This document shows, piece by piece, positions 27,407 through 36,505 of a DNA stretch of 64,000 bases (within the stretch, counting starts at the first letter, position 1; each line of letters opens with the position of its first letter). Made by a program: the position numbers and the translations under genes. Below the pieces are notes generated by a model that was not told where the DNA came from, did not search any database, and worked only from the letters and a program-made list of their open reading frames with translations. Source of the stretch: S139-23 sp047639315 (GTDB taxonomy: Bacteria > Planctomycetota > GCA-002687715 > DRQF01); assembly GCA_047639315.1 (NCBI GenBank), contig JBLINQ010000002.1, positions 26,014 to 90,013 of the forward strand, in the 5' to 3' direction.

Positions 27407-29077
27407 TTAGCGACCGTAGACACATACACCATTGATGTATGTGGCACGGACTTTTGCTTTCAGTAGCTCCTTGGGCGGACAAGTCCTCAAATTGGTATCG
27501 ACCAAGATGAAGTCGGCCAACTTACCTGGTGCGAGGCTTCCCAGGCTGTTCTCGTTAAAAGACGCGTACGCTCCAGCCTTGGTGTAGGAGTAGAGTGCTT
27601 CCCTCCTTGTCATGCACTGATCTCCAAACCAGCCGCCCTTCGGCAGCCCCTTGGCATTCATTCGAGTTACCGACGCATATAAACCGGCGAAGGGTGTGAG
27701 TGCCTCCACTGGTGAGTCTGTGCCATTACAAATCACTGCACCGGCATCCAAGAGACTACGCCACGCATAGGCTCCCACTTCTGCACGTCCTTGGGTGACG
27801 CGTGCGACTACCCACGCCATGTCAGAGGTGCAATGAACGGCTTGCATGGAAGCAATGACTCCCAAGGATGCGAAGCGAGGGATATCATCTTGGTGCAGGA
27901 TTTGGGCATGTTCGATGCGAAAGCGCGGATCTGCGACCTGAGGAAATTTCGGGAACAGGTCGGCCCAAGTGTCGAGAACCATACGATTCCCTCGATCACC
28001 AATGGCATGAACACAAATCTGGTAGCCGCGCTCCAATGCAATGCGACTCATTTCCTTGAATGCGGCTTGGCGGGTGAGCAGGAGTCCTTGGTGACCGATA
28101 CGATCCGCGTAGTCGCTGATCATTGCCGCACCGCGCGAACCAAGCGCCCCGTCAGCATAAATCTTGAGTCCTCTAACGGTCAACTTACCGTTGTGATCAC
28201 CGACCCTTGGCGGGATGACTGTTGCCAGCTTGGTTTGTCTGATGTCACTCACGCCAAGCATGACGTAGAGGCGCAGCTTCAAATCGCCTGAAGCATAGAG
28301 TTCGTCAAGTAACTCGATGTCACGTCGATCTGTTCCTTGATCATGAAAGGAAGTGATTCCGAGCGAGAGTGCCAGCTTTTGCGCGGCTAACATGTCAGCG
28401 CGTTTTGTTGCCTTGTCGGTTGTCGGCACCACCTCGTTGATGAGCACCATGGCCTTGTCGATCAGGACGCCGGTCGGTTCACCATTCTCTTTGCGGATGA
28501 TCTCGCCACCGGCAGGGGCGGCTGTCGTCCTAACCATGCCAGCAAGGTCCATAGCCTTTTTGTTCGTTAAGAGTGCGTGGCCATCGACTCGTCGTAGGGC
28601 GACAGGGTGGTTTGGGACCGCATTACTCAGAGCATCATGCTCCGGAAACTCTTTTGAAGACCAGAGGTTCTGGTCCCACCCTCGGCCTGTGATCCATTCG
28701 CCAGCAGGGCGTGTCTTGGCTTCTTTTTGAACCAACTTGATCACCTCTTCGAAACTTTGGGTCCCATTGAGGCGAACAATTCGTTGGCTGTTGCCGACAC
28801 CTTGGAAATGGGCGTGACTGTCAGTGAACCCGGGCATCACGTAGGAACCGTGAGCACCGACTTCCACAGTCTTCTTGCCAGCTAAGGCCCGAATTTCCTG
28901 GTCGCTACCCAGTTTCGTAATGCGGCCGTTCTTGATCGCCATAGCCGTGGCTTCGGGATATCGGGAGTCCATTGTTTCGATGCGTGCATTGGTCACGATG
29001 ACATCTGGATCTTGCGAGAGACCTGTAGCTGACGCCAACAAGAGCAAAATGAGTGTCAAGACGGTGTGCTTCTTCAT
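27407..29077 (-). CDS. Secreted amidohydrolase, YtcJ-like
   Basis: A metal-dependent hydrolase of the amidohydrolase 3 family (556 residues). A signal peptide (residues 1-21, LLLLASATGLS) indicates export. The metal site begins with DSHAH (H88, H90). Further ligands appear in VHAIGDRGNR and RIEHAQIL, and the late aspartate is in CNGTDSPVEAL. The small beta-sandwich typical of the superfamily is made of the two chain ends (VTNARIETMD and GKLADFILVD). Substrates of YtcJ-like proteins are mostly unknown; amide, imide or formamide cleavage is possible. An AGGA motif precedes the ATG by about 8 bases. It is transcribed away from the following TPR gene. Confidence 0.88.
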   Translation of the reverse strand: MKKHTVLTLILLLLASATGLSQDPDVIVTNARIETMDSRYPEATAMAIKNGRITKLGSDQEIRALAGKKTVEVGAHGSYVMPGFTDSHAHFQGVGNSQRIVRLNGTQSFEEVIKLVQKEAKTRPAGEWITGRGWDQNLWSSKEFPEHDALSNAVPNHPVALRRVDGHALLTNKKAMDLAGMVRTTAAPAGGEIIRKENGEPTGVLIDKAMVLINEVVPTTDKATKRADMLAAQKLALSLGITSFHDQGTDRRDIELLDELYASGDLKLRLYVMLGVSDIRQTKLATVIPPRVGDHNGKLTVRGLKIYADGALGSRGAAMISDYADRIGHQGLLLTRQAAFKEMSRIALERGYQICVHAIGDRGNRMVLDTWADLFPKFPQVADPRFRIEHAQILHQDDIPRFASLGVIASMQAVHCTSDMAWVVARVTQGRAEVGAYAWRSLLDAGAVICNGTDSPVEALTPFAGLYASVTRMNAKGLPKGGWFGDQCMTRREALYSYTKAGAYASFNENSLGSLAPGKLADFILVDTNLRTCPPKELLKAKVRATYINGVCVYGR

Positions 29078-29232
29078 AGAATGATCCTGACTGAAGTCAT
29101 CAATAAAGTGAACCTCGTTCTTCTATCTTCGTTTTCGTTTATCTGAAAGGCGAGGTTTCCTTTCCAGCAGTGTCGCGAGTGATATCGGCCGATAGCCGAT
29201 TGTCTCAAAAGTGCGAGTCTTTGGGGAAGTCC

Positions 29233-29928
29233 GTGAGTGACCGAGTAAAACAAGCTAACGACCTGATGCGCAAAGCTTCAGAATCTTTCGCCGGCGGCAA
29301 GATGCAGAAGGCTTACAAGCAATATGGACAGGCGGCCAAGGCCTATGAATTGGCCCCAGAGGCTCCTCGTGAGCGTTGGGGCTTGGCACTCTACACGCGT
29401 GCCATGTTCATCTTATCTGGCGATGCCAGCGGGCATGTCGAATCAGACCTTGATGAAGGCGATCGCCTTGTCGCTGCTGAGGAGTTTGCTGGACGCGATC
29501 GGTTTCGCGGGCTTTTCTTGTTCGCACGTTCTAAATGGCGACGCCAACATGAAGATCTTGAGCCGGCTCAGGAATTTCTAACTGCGGCCCGGGCCTGCCT
29601 CGAGGAGTCGGGCGGACCCATCGATGCCTTAGAAATTGACCGAGAGCAGGCAAGGCTCGGTGTCGATCGAAAAGAGTGGGACATCGCTGAAGCAGCGGCC
29701 AGGAAAAGTGTCGATGGTAGCCCGGACCCACGCCAATCAATCGAGTCTCGAATTCTCTTATCCGAAGTCTTCCGTTCCCAAGAACGCATGGGCGAAGTCT
29801 TAGCAACTTTGGAAGCAGCGGCGAGCCTCGCTTTTGACACGGAGCACAAAGAGCAGCTCTGGGATCTTAAGGATCGCATTGCGATCCTTAAGCGCAATCA
29901 TCCTGAGCTCGAAACCAAAGAACCTTAA
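29233..29928 (+). CDS. TPR-like repeat protein
   Basis: A soluble helical protein of about 231 residues. TPR-type repeats are visible in the pattern KASESFAGGKMQKAYKQYGQ, AAKAYELAPE, and later ILLSEVFRSQERMGEVLAT. GTG 29233 is taken as the start because GGGGA stands 5 bases before it; an in-frame GTG at 29170 has no ribosome-binding site. No enzymatic motif is present. It is divergent from the amidohydrolase and convergent with the subtilase, whose stop lies 20 bases away. It resembles in style the TPR protein at the left edge of the window, including the sentence-like EVFRSQERMGEV segment. Its function is unknown. Confidence 0.7.
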   Translation: MSDRVKQANDLMRKASESFAGGKMQKAYKQYGQAAKAYELAPEAPRERWGLALYTRAMFILSGDASGHVESDLDEGDRLVAAEEFAGRDRFRGLFLFARSKWRRQHEDLEPAQEFLTAARACLEESGGPIDALEIDREQARLGVDRKEWDIAEAAARKSVDGSPDPRQSIESRILLSEVFRSQERMGEVLATLEAAASLAFDTEHKEQLWDLKDRIAILKRNHPELETKEP

Positions 29929-29948
29929 GTCTCGCCGCAACCTTCGCG

Positions 29949-32900
29949 CTACTGAATCACCAAGATGATCGCGTTGGTGACCTTCAGCGATGAAGGTGTT
30001 TCTTCAATGATGCCATAGAACGTCACGACAATAGGAAACGGAATTCCCACGGTATCTGTGAAGTGCCATGGTGTCGGTGTCGACGCGACCAGCTGCGGGC
30101 ATGGATCCAATAACGTGCTATTGGTGATCAAGAACCCGACAGGGTTTGCCGGTGTCGCGCTGCATGGCAACCAAAGTGCTGCGCCGATTCCGTATGGAAT
30201 CGTCAGCGTAAGATTCTGATGCGGCAAGCCCAAGTAACCATACAAGCCGAAGTGCGCTGGATTCGGGTTCGCTTGTGGCTGCAACATCGAATAGCTGAGC
30301 TCTTCGTTCACGTTGGCAAAGATGATTCGATCCGCGCCACCGGCGCTATTGTTGATCAAGAAGGAGTCGTAAGGGCCATTGTCTGCCGACCCCAAAGTTC
30401 CTGCCATGACAGAGTCACCGTAAGGGGGAGCCAGCTCTGGATTTCTCGCCGGCAGAATCACGCTGAAGCCAGTGACTCCCGATCCTTCAGCACCAACGAT
30501 CATTTCGCCAAGGCCGTCAGCATCGATGTCGCCAGTCGAAGAGACGCTTGTGCCAAATCGTTGGCCAGCTGCGCGGCCGAACAATTCATAACGGGGTGTG
30601 TTTGACGCCGTCGAGTAAGTGTAGATCTTGCCGCAATCGACAGTTGGCCCGTCATATCCGGGTGCGCCGATAATGAGGTCTTCAACCGTATCACCATCCA
30701 TGTCGGCACCACTTGCGAGGGCCGTACCAAGCTCATCGCCTGGGTTTTCGCCAACGAATCCACTGATTGGTGTCAGCATGTTTGATTCGTAAATGACAAC
30801 GAGGCCAGAGTCGATACCGCCGGGGCCATCGAAGCCTGGTGCCGAAATCGCGTAGTCGCGTTTGCCATCAACATTCTGGTCGACCCAAGTCACAACGGCT
30901 GCACCGAATCGATCGTTTGGTGTCGTGCCGTTGATTTCAGCCAGGCGAACACCAGTCACACTGGAGATTAGAACGAAGCGACCGCTATCAACGCCTCCAG
31001 GAGTGGCTCCAGGAACGCCAACAATGAGGTCTTCAATGCTGTCGAGGTCTTGGTCTTCCACAGCCATCATCGATGCACCGAACTCAAGATCAAGTCCGAT
31101 GTCATCACCGTCGACCACCAAGATTGGCGTGCTGTTGAGGCCGGAGAAAATTCGGAGAGAACCAACGCCCGGTGTCGAACCAACCATCGAGAAAGGCGAT
31201 GTGACGACGTAGTCATTAACAAGGTCGCCATTTGTGTCACCCAGTGCCACAATCGTTGACCCAAACTTACCATTGGCTTGAGTGCCATCAATGCTGAGAA
31301 GCACGGTGTGGGTTGTACCTGAATAGAGCCTGATTGTTCCGGCATCGATTTGTGTGTCTCCGACAGCGGTCGGAGAGGCAATCGCGTAGTCCGGAATCGC
31401 ATCACCGTTAATGTCACCTAATGCCGTGATCGTCGAACCAAATTGCTCGCCAGCAGTAGCACCGTTGAGTGTTGCCAAGAGGTTGCCTTTGGCGCCCGAG
31501 TAAACACGTACTCGCCCGGCATCAACTCCAGCTGTGCCATCATAGCGGGGAGATCCAACGGCAAATTCTGAGATACCATCGCCATTCAGATCGCCCAAAG
31601 CCGCTGATGCGGCACCGCAATGGTCGTCAACCTGTTCGCCGCGTTGCATGTAGAGGTGTGACGATGGATCGGGCAGGCTGAGGGCGGCTTGGAATCCTAT
31701 GCTGTAAGTGTTGAGTAAGCCGGCAGCAAAAATCGGATCAAATCCTGGTGCGCCGATATCGCGGGTTGTCGTCCGCATGATGTCATGCACCTCGCTCGCT
31801 GTGAGCGATGGGTTGATCGATAGGGCATAGGTGGCACTGGCACTGGCAAATGCTGTCGCGAAGCTCGTGCCTGCTTGATAAACGTAATCGTCTGGGTCGA
31901 GGAAACCGTCAGATCCGCTGCGGTCGGTGGTGAGGATCTGGCTCGCGGGAGCGGAGTATGCCATGTCTGAGCCGGTGGCAGAGAAAAATGCCAAAGTGCC
32001 GTCGAAGTTAATACCGATCAGGCCGTTTACCGAACTCAAGTTCGCTGGGTAGCGAGTACCAAGGGTGGGGTCATTGCCGGCAGCCGCAAAATGCAGCATG
32101 CCATTCGCTGCAGTCGAATCGTACTTTGAAGTTGTCGGCGCTGGTTGTGCACCCAGAACGACACTGTTGTTGGTGACACGAACGCCGTTCACTTCGCACC
32201 AGTCCAAGGCGGCGACGGTCCAGCTTGACATGGTTATGAACGAGGAATTCGAAGTGCTCAAGTAGCAGCGAACCGCGAGAAGTTGAGCGTCAGGGACCAC
32301 GCCAGCGACGCCAATACCGTTGTTTTGAATCGAAGTGATGACACCAGCAACACTGGTACCATGATTGTCAAAAGCATTGATTGGTTGGCCTGCTCCGACA
32401 TCAGTGGTCGTGTCGACACCATCCATGCCAAAGGGCATGTCTGGGTGATTCATTTGAACGCCTTCATCCAGAACTGCGATCTTGACTGATGCTAATCCAG
32501 TGGAGATATCCCAGGCCTCTGGGAGATCCATGTCGATGTCAGAGAGCGAATAACCTAATTGTAATTCCTGGGAGACGCCCCACATCTCTCCGAGACGTGG
32601 ATCGTTTGGTACGTTGAGTTTCTCACCAGTGAAGCAGAAGTCTGGTTCTGAAAAGATGACGCCTTCGATGGTCGCCAGTGAGTTGGCAATCTTCAGAACG
32701 TTGCCGCCGTCGTTACTTTTCAACTTGACGCGATAGGCGTTGGCGAGTCCACCCCAATTGACATCCAAAATAGTGCCTTGCTGATTCACGATCGCCTTGG
32801 CTTCTTCGACTGAGATGCTCTTGTCAAATCGAATCAGAAGATCTTGCGTCGGGAACATATATCCGTCGCAGCTATCGCGAAAGACTGGGGTCGCGAACTG

Positions 32901-33209
32901 GATGATGTCGTGCTGAGCGAGTCGTTTCACAAACTTGAGAAACGCGTCACCGCTCTTGGCGCTGGCCGGAACGTTTACCAACGACCAGCCTTTGAGTGCG
33001 TAAGACTGAACTTCTTCACTGTTGATGCCGAGGTCAAGCAAGCTGCTTGGCTCGTTGCCTTGCTGCCACTCAATCGCGATGACCGCGGGATTTAAGTCAA
33101 GCGCGTGTTTCTCACCGAAGGAGTTGCTTTCCCATTGGGCACAGACAATGCCGCTCAGGAAGAACTGGGCAAGTAGAATCGCTGTCATCACTTTGGAGTG
33201 GTGGTTCAT
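29949..33209 (-). CDS. Secreted subtilisin-like serine protease with FG-GAP repeats
   Basis: An exported S8-family protease of 1086 residues. Order of parts: signal peptide (about 1-25), a propeptide-like region (45-190), the catalytic domain with Asp248 (VLDEG), His283 (DNHGTS), oxyanion Asn379 (AAGND) and Ser449 (AGTSFATA), then seven FG-GAP/integrin-type calcium-binding blades (about 530-950; ALGDLNGDG, ALGDINGDA, SGADMDGDT and others), and a C-terminal beta-rich domain of about 140 residues. All catalytic residues are intact. The FG-GAP propeller likely binds calcium and a surface ligand or tethers the enzyme outside the cell. This architecture is common in planctomycetes. It is divergent from sfsA across a palindrome-rich control region. 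Confidence 0.9.
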   Translation of the reverse strand: MNHHSKVMTAILLAQFFLSGIVCAQWESNSFGEKHALDLNPAVIAIEWQQGNEPSSLLDLGINSEEVQSYALKGWSLVNVPASAKSGDAFLKFVKRLAQHDIIQFATPVFRDSCDGYMFPTQDLLIRFDKSISVEEAKAIVNQQGTILDVNWGGLANAYRVKLKSNDGGNVLKIANSLATIEGVIFSEPDFCFTGEKLNVPNDPRLGEMWGVSQELQLGYSLSDIDMDLPEAWDISTGLASVKIAVLDEGVQMNHPDMPFGMDGVDTTTDVGAGQPINAFDNHGTSVAGVITSIQNNGIGVAGVVPDAQLLAVRCYLSTSNSSFITMSSWTVAALDWCEVNGVRVTNNSVVLGAQPAPTTSKYDSTAANGMLHFAAAGNDPTLGTRYPANLSSVNGLIGINFDGTLAFFSATGSDMAYSAPASQILTTDRSGSDGFLDPDDYVYQAGTSFATAFASASATYALSINPSLTASEVHDIMRTTTRDIGAPGFDPIFAAGLLNTYSIGFQAALSLPDPSSHLYMQRGEQVDDHCGAASAALGDLNGDGISEFAVGSPRYDGTAGVDAGRVRVYSGAKGNLLATLNGATAGEQFGSTITALGDINGDAIPDYAIASPTAVGDTQIDAGTIRLYSGTTHTVLLSIDGTQANGKFGSTIVALGDTNGDLVNDYVVTSPFSMVGSTPGVGSLRIFSGLNSTPILVVDGDDIGLDLEFGASMMAVEDQDLDSIEDLIVGVPGATPGGVDSGRFVLISSVTGVRLAEINGTTPNDRFGAAVVTWVDQNVDGKRDYAISAPGFDGPGGIDSGLVVIYESNMLTPISGFVGENPGDELGTALASGADMDGDTVEDLIIGAPGYDGPTVDCGKIYTYSTASNTPRYELFGRAAGQRFGTSVSSTGDIDADGLGEMIVGAEGSGVTGFSVILPARNPELAPPYGDSVMAGTLGSADNGPYDSFLINNSAGGADRIIFANVNEELSYSMLQPQANPNPAHFGLYGYLGLPHQNLTLTIPYGIGAALWLPCSATPANPVGFLITNSTLLDPCPQLVASTPTPWHFTDTVGIPFPIVVTFYGIIEETPSSLKVTNAIILVIQ

Positions 33210-33250
33210 CAGTTATTGTTTCTCAATTTCTCACAGGCAATACGGCAGAC

Positions 33251-33289
33251 AGACTAAAAAGTCTTCCAAGAGGCGAAGGCAATTGCCTT
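33251..33289. promoter_or_regulatory. Two adjacent inverted repeats in the divergent subtilase-sfsA region
   Basis: AAGGCAATTGCCTT (33276-33289) is a perfect 14-bp palindrome. Just upstream, AGACTAAAAAGTCT has 5-bp arms around four A residues. Both lie between the divergently transcribed protease and sfsA genes, where operators are expected. The AT-rich TCTATATAGA follows shortly after. No cognate regulator can be named. Confidence 0.35.
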
Positions 33290-33393
33290 ATGGTCTATAT
33301 AGAGGGTTTGATCGGCGGTCTTACGTCTTGTGTAAGGTTAGAATTCGCGGCGCCATTACTCAAGATAATCGCAGAAATGTTGAGGATGCAGTT

Positions 33394-34134
33394 TTGCACT
33401 TAGGGATTGAAGGTGACGACTTCTTAAGAGGAGTCTTATTAGAGCGTTACAAACGATTCTTTGCTGACTGTCAGCTCGATTCCGGTGAACTAGTTACGGC
33501 GCATTGCCCAAATACTGGAAGCATGAAAACGCTCTTAGCCAAAAATTCTCCCGTTTGGCTAAAAACTCACGACAATCCGAAACGCAAGCTGCCCTATACC
33601 CTGACGCTTTTAGGGGTTGGGGATGATGATTGGGCGCTCATTAATACGGCGTTACCTAACCACATTGTGGCCGAGGGGATCACGGCAGGCATCTCTCCGA
33701 GCCTTCTCGGTTACAAATCGATGCGTGCAGAAGTGCCCTATGGTTCGCGACGCAGTCGCATCGACCTTTTGCTTGCCGATCGGGATTCGGAATTCGGCAC
33801 CGACCAATTGTGTTACGTCGAAGTCAAGAATGTCACCATGGCATCGGCTTCTGTTTCAAAACGATCCGATTTTCCGGATTCCCGTACCGAGCGCGGTCTC
33901 AAGCACCTAAAGGAATTGAGTGACATGGTTGCCGAGGGCCATCGATGTATTCAGTTTTACTTGCTTGGGCGAACTGACTGTGACTCCATCGGTGTTGCCG
34001 AAGAAATTGATCCGAAGTATGCGGAAGGACTTAGGCGAGCGATGGCGAGTGGCGTCGAAGTTGTGTGTCACAAGCTCAAGGTCGCGAGTGGCGAAGCGAC
34101 ACTCGGGGATGTCTGCCCGTTTGAGTTCGAGTGA
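33394..34134 (+). CDS. sfsA: SfsA family DNA/RNA nuclease-like protein
   Basis: This is the sugar fermentation stimulation protein A family, which has an OB-like N-terminal part and a restriction-endonuclease-like core. Recognisable features are LLERYKRFFADC at the start, HCPNTGSMKTLL, and the nuclease-like core residues in RRSRIDLLL and CYVEVKNVTM, then FPDSRTERGLKHL. Length is 246 residues, as usual. The frame continues far upstream without homology and without an ATG. TTG 33394 is chosen because GAGGA stands 7 bases before it and it matches the family N-terminus. The biological role of SfsA remains uncertain; nucleic-acid binding is reported for the family. Confidence 0.9.
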   Translation: MHLGIEGDDFLRGVLLERYKRFFADCQLDSGELVTAHCPNTGSMKTLLAKNSPVWLKTHDNPKRKLPYTLTLLGVGDDDWALINTALPNHIVAEGITAGISPSLLGYKSMRAEVPYGSRRSRIDLLLADRDSEFGTDQLCYVEVKNVTMASASVSKRSDFPDSRTERGLKHLKELSDMVAEGHRCIQFYLLGRTDCDSIGVAEEIDPKYAEGLRRAMASGVEVVCHKLKVASGEATLGDVCPFEFE

Positions 34135-34143
34135 AGTAAGATC

Positions 34144-35190
34144 TTAAGTGCCGGTTTCTTCTCGCCTCGGCGGCCTGGCGAGGCCGGCAGGATCCTGGGT
34201 ATCTTGTGCCAAGTTCTTTTCTGCCAGAGACAAGACACGCATGACATTGACGCCGTGCGCGCCGTCAGTGAGCGGAGTCTCTCGTGTTGCACAACAAGTG
34301 ACAAAATGGAGACACTCTTCTAAGAGCGGTTCGCATTGTGGCAGGGCAATCACTTCTTCTTCGCCAAGGCGTTTACTCGTTAACCCGGCTTCGTCCACGT
34401 CGATCCCGGCATCACGCACGATAAGTTGAGCGCCTTGACGAAGGTCATCAAAAACGGCCATCTTCTGTGATCCGACGACAACGAGCTTCTGCTCTTTGAA
34501 GGGGTGAAGCCAAGAGACAAAAACGTGAGCTTTTTGACCTTGGGGGAAATCGAGATGAGTCACCGTGACGTCTTTGATCCCCGGTTGCAACCAACTCCCA
34601 CCTGTTGCTTGGACATGCGATGGTTCTGCATCCATCAAATGGAGGATGACAGCGATGTCATGGGGAGCAAAACTCCACAAGATATTCTCTTCAGTACGAA
34701 CTGTGCCAAGGTTCAGGCGGTTGGAATAGACATAGCGAATGTCTCCCAGGTCACCGCTCGCAATCAAGTACTTCAGCTTCTTGATTGCGGGATGGTAGAG
34801 CAAGATGTGCCCGATCATAAGAAGGCGGCCACGGCGCAGCGCCTCAGCTTGCAAACTCTTGGCATCATCAAGGTCCAAGGCCATTGGCTTCTCAACGAAG
34901 ACGTCACGCCCCAGATCCATCGATCGCATTGCAAGATAAGTGTGAGTCGCCGCTGGAGTGGCGATGGCCACTGCATTGATCTCTGAGGCCAAGATCTCTG
35001 GCATGTCAGAATCTATGGCGAAAGCCGGGATGCCGTATTCTTCGGTGATGAATCGGCGGCATTTCTTCGACGGGTCGACCACAGCAACAAGGACGCCAAG
35101 TTTGTGGAAACATCGGGCCAAATTTCGCCCCCAACGTCCAGCGCCGTAGAGGCATACTTTGGTTTGGCTGTGGGGTGGTCCGTTTTCCAT
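34144..35190 (-). CDS. Gfo/Idh/MocA family oxidoreductase
   Basis: An NAD(P)-dependent sugar-type oxidoreductase of 348 residues. The dinucleotide motif is GAGRWGRN (17-23 region) and the family EKP motif is at 100-102 (FVEKPMALD). The mid-part IRYVYSNRLNLGTVRTEENILW is typical of the WlbA/nucleotide-sugar branch, including UDP-GlcNAc 3-dehydrogenases. It converges with sfsA, 9 bases apart, and is followed upstream by the anti-sigma gene on the same strand. The substrate is likely a nucleotide sugar, judging by subgroup resemblance and the glycosyltransferases elsewhere in the window, but this is not proven by any specific residue I can see. Confidence 0.87.
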   Translation of the reverse strand: MENGPPHSQTKVCLYGAGRWGRNLARCFHKLGVLVAVVDPSKKCRRFITEEYGIPAFAIDSDMPEILASEINAVAIATPAATHTYLAMRSMDLGRDVFVEKPMALDLDDAKSLQAEALRRGRLLMIGHILLYHPAIKKLKYLIASGDLGDIRYVYSNRLNLGTVRTEENILWSFAPHDIAVILHLMDAEPSHVQATGGSWLQPGIKDVTVTHLDFPQGQKAHVFVSWLHPFKEQKLVVVGSQKMAVFDDLRQGAQLIVRDAGIDVDEAGLTSKRLGEEEVIALPQCEPLLEECLHFVTCCATRETPLTDGAHGVNVMRVLSLAEKNLAQDTQDPAGLARPPRREETGT

Positions 35191-35271
35191 GATGGCGGAT
35201 TATCGGCTCTTTGGCCCAAAATCACAAATCTGGTTCAGAAGGTGGTTTGATGGGGGGAGGGCAGTGGGCTC

Positions 35272-36237
35272 TTAGATCTCTTCAGCGAGAACTTTCAGCT
35301 TCTTGTAGGCCATCTTTGAGATAAGCACGAGCCAAACATCATTGCACTTGCGGACCATGACGCCCCGTTGAGGGCAGCCAAGAAGGCAAGATTCTTTGGT
35401 CTTGGAGCTGGCGATCTCGTGCAAGCCCTTGGCAATTTCAGCCGATTGAGAGTCACAGATCACGTAGACGGAGAGGGTTTCGTCCTCACTCATCATGATC
35501 AAATGCGGCACTTCGATCGTTTTGCCGTTGAATTCGAGCCCAGTCCGGCGGGCACCGACCAACTCAAATCTCTCGGGCAAACACGGGATGTTGACGCTTT
35601 GCTTCATGCAATCCGAGGCCAATTTCGCCACCGTTGCTCGACGATCGTCGCGGTTGGTGGTCGAGTTTGGAGCAAAGAATGCGGAGCCGATTTGTCCCTT
35701 GAGACTCTGCTTGACGCACTCATAGCGACAATCATGGTCTTTTGACTTCTCAACAAGGAGTTTTGTAAAACGTGAGTCGCTGACTCGAACGACATCAATC
35801 AGTTGGGTTGAGGCGCTATTTGCGTCACTTGGAATCGTTGTGGGCCGGAGACCTCGGCTGTTGTCGAAGGCTCCGCTCATCCATGCGACAAGGAACATAA
35901 TTCCTGCTGCGATAGGCATTTGCCACGTTTTCTTGAGGAACAAGAGAACTTTCGATTGACCGCCACTTGGAGCCGGATCGAGCTTGCTTTCAACAGATCC
36001 TTGTGTGCTGAGCCCGGCATCTTTGCGGAATTGGGCCAGAATACGGCCTTTCGTGACCATGTCGGAGGATTCGTTCAAGAGATCCCGGCTTGTATCTTGG
36101 AATCGTGATTCGAATTCCACCAGAGCCTGGGCTTCCTCTGAGGATTCCAAATAGACCTCGACTTCATGACGCTGGGCGTCGTCAAGCTCTCCATCCATGT
36201 ATGAATAGACTAATTCTAAGAAGTCGTCGTGGGTCAC
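35272..36237 (-). CDS. Putative anti-sigma factor, membrane-anchored
   Basis: A 321-residue protein lying directly downstream of an ECF sigma gene. The N-terminus (LVYSYMDGELDDAQRHEVEVYLESS) matches the helical anti-sigma domain, but the HxxxCxxC zinc motif of ZAS-type factors is missing. One transmembrane helix is predicted at about 111-128 (PIAAGIMFLVAWMSGAF). The extracytoplasmic part has many cysteines (CRYEC, DCMKQ, IPCLPE, SCLLGC, RKCNDVW), suggesting disulfides, metal binding or redox sensing. The gap to the sigma gene is 268 bases, longer than usual for such pairs. The role is inferred from context plus the N-terminal motif. Confidence 0.72.
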   Translation of the reverse strand: MTHDDFLELVYSYMDGELDDAQRHEVEVYLESSEEAQALVEFESRFQDTSRDLLNESSDMVTKGRILAQFRKDAGLSTQGSVESKLDPAPSGGQSKVLLFLKKTWQMPIAAGIMFLVAWMSGAFDNSRGLRPTTIPSDANSASTQLIDVVRVSDSRFTKLLVEKSKDHDCRYECVKQSLKGQIGSAFFAPNSTTNRDDRRATVAKLASDCMKQSVNIPCLPERFELVGARRTGLEFNGKTIEVPHLIMMSEDETLSVYVICDSQSAEIAKGLHEIASSKTKESCLLGCPQRGVMVRKCNDVWLVLISKMAYKKLKVLAEEI

Positions 36238-36505
36238 GGTTTTTCCTCGAATGCAACGAGCTGGGCGGACGAATCATGCAACAACGTGTGTCTTGTTGTC
36301 ATCACAACAGGACACGGAGCCAAGCTCACTCCTGTAAGTTCTTTTGAACCTTCCATATTCCAAAAATCGAAAAATCTGTGGAGGAAGATCAATTTATTCA
36401 CGATTTTCCGCAATAAATCCCACTCAGCGACCTCAATCAAGCTGTTTGCCGCATGCCATCCCCGAAGGGGTGTGGAACTTTTGTCACGACGAGCAGGGCT
36501 GTGCT

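Noticed and set aside
33022..33393. Upstream extension of the sfsA frame by about 124 codons
   Set aside because: It overlaps the start of the divergent protease gene, has no SfsA homology and includes a palindrome-rich control region; TTG 33394 has a good ribosome-binding site.
36460..36470. Short CCCC/GGGG hairpin after the ECF sigma gene as a terminator
   Set aside because: The stem is only 3-4 bp with a tiny loop, and no T-run follows on the minus strand.
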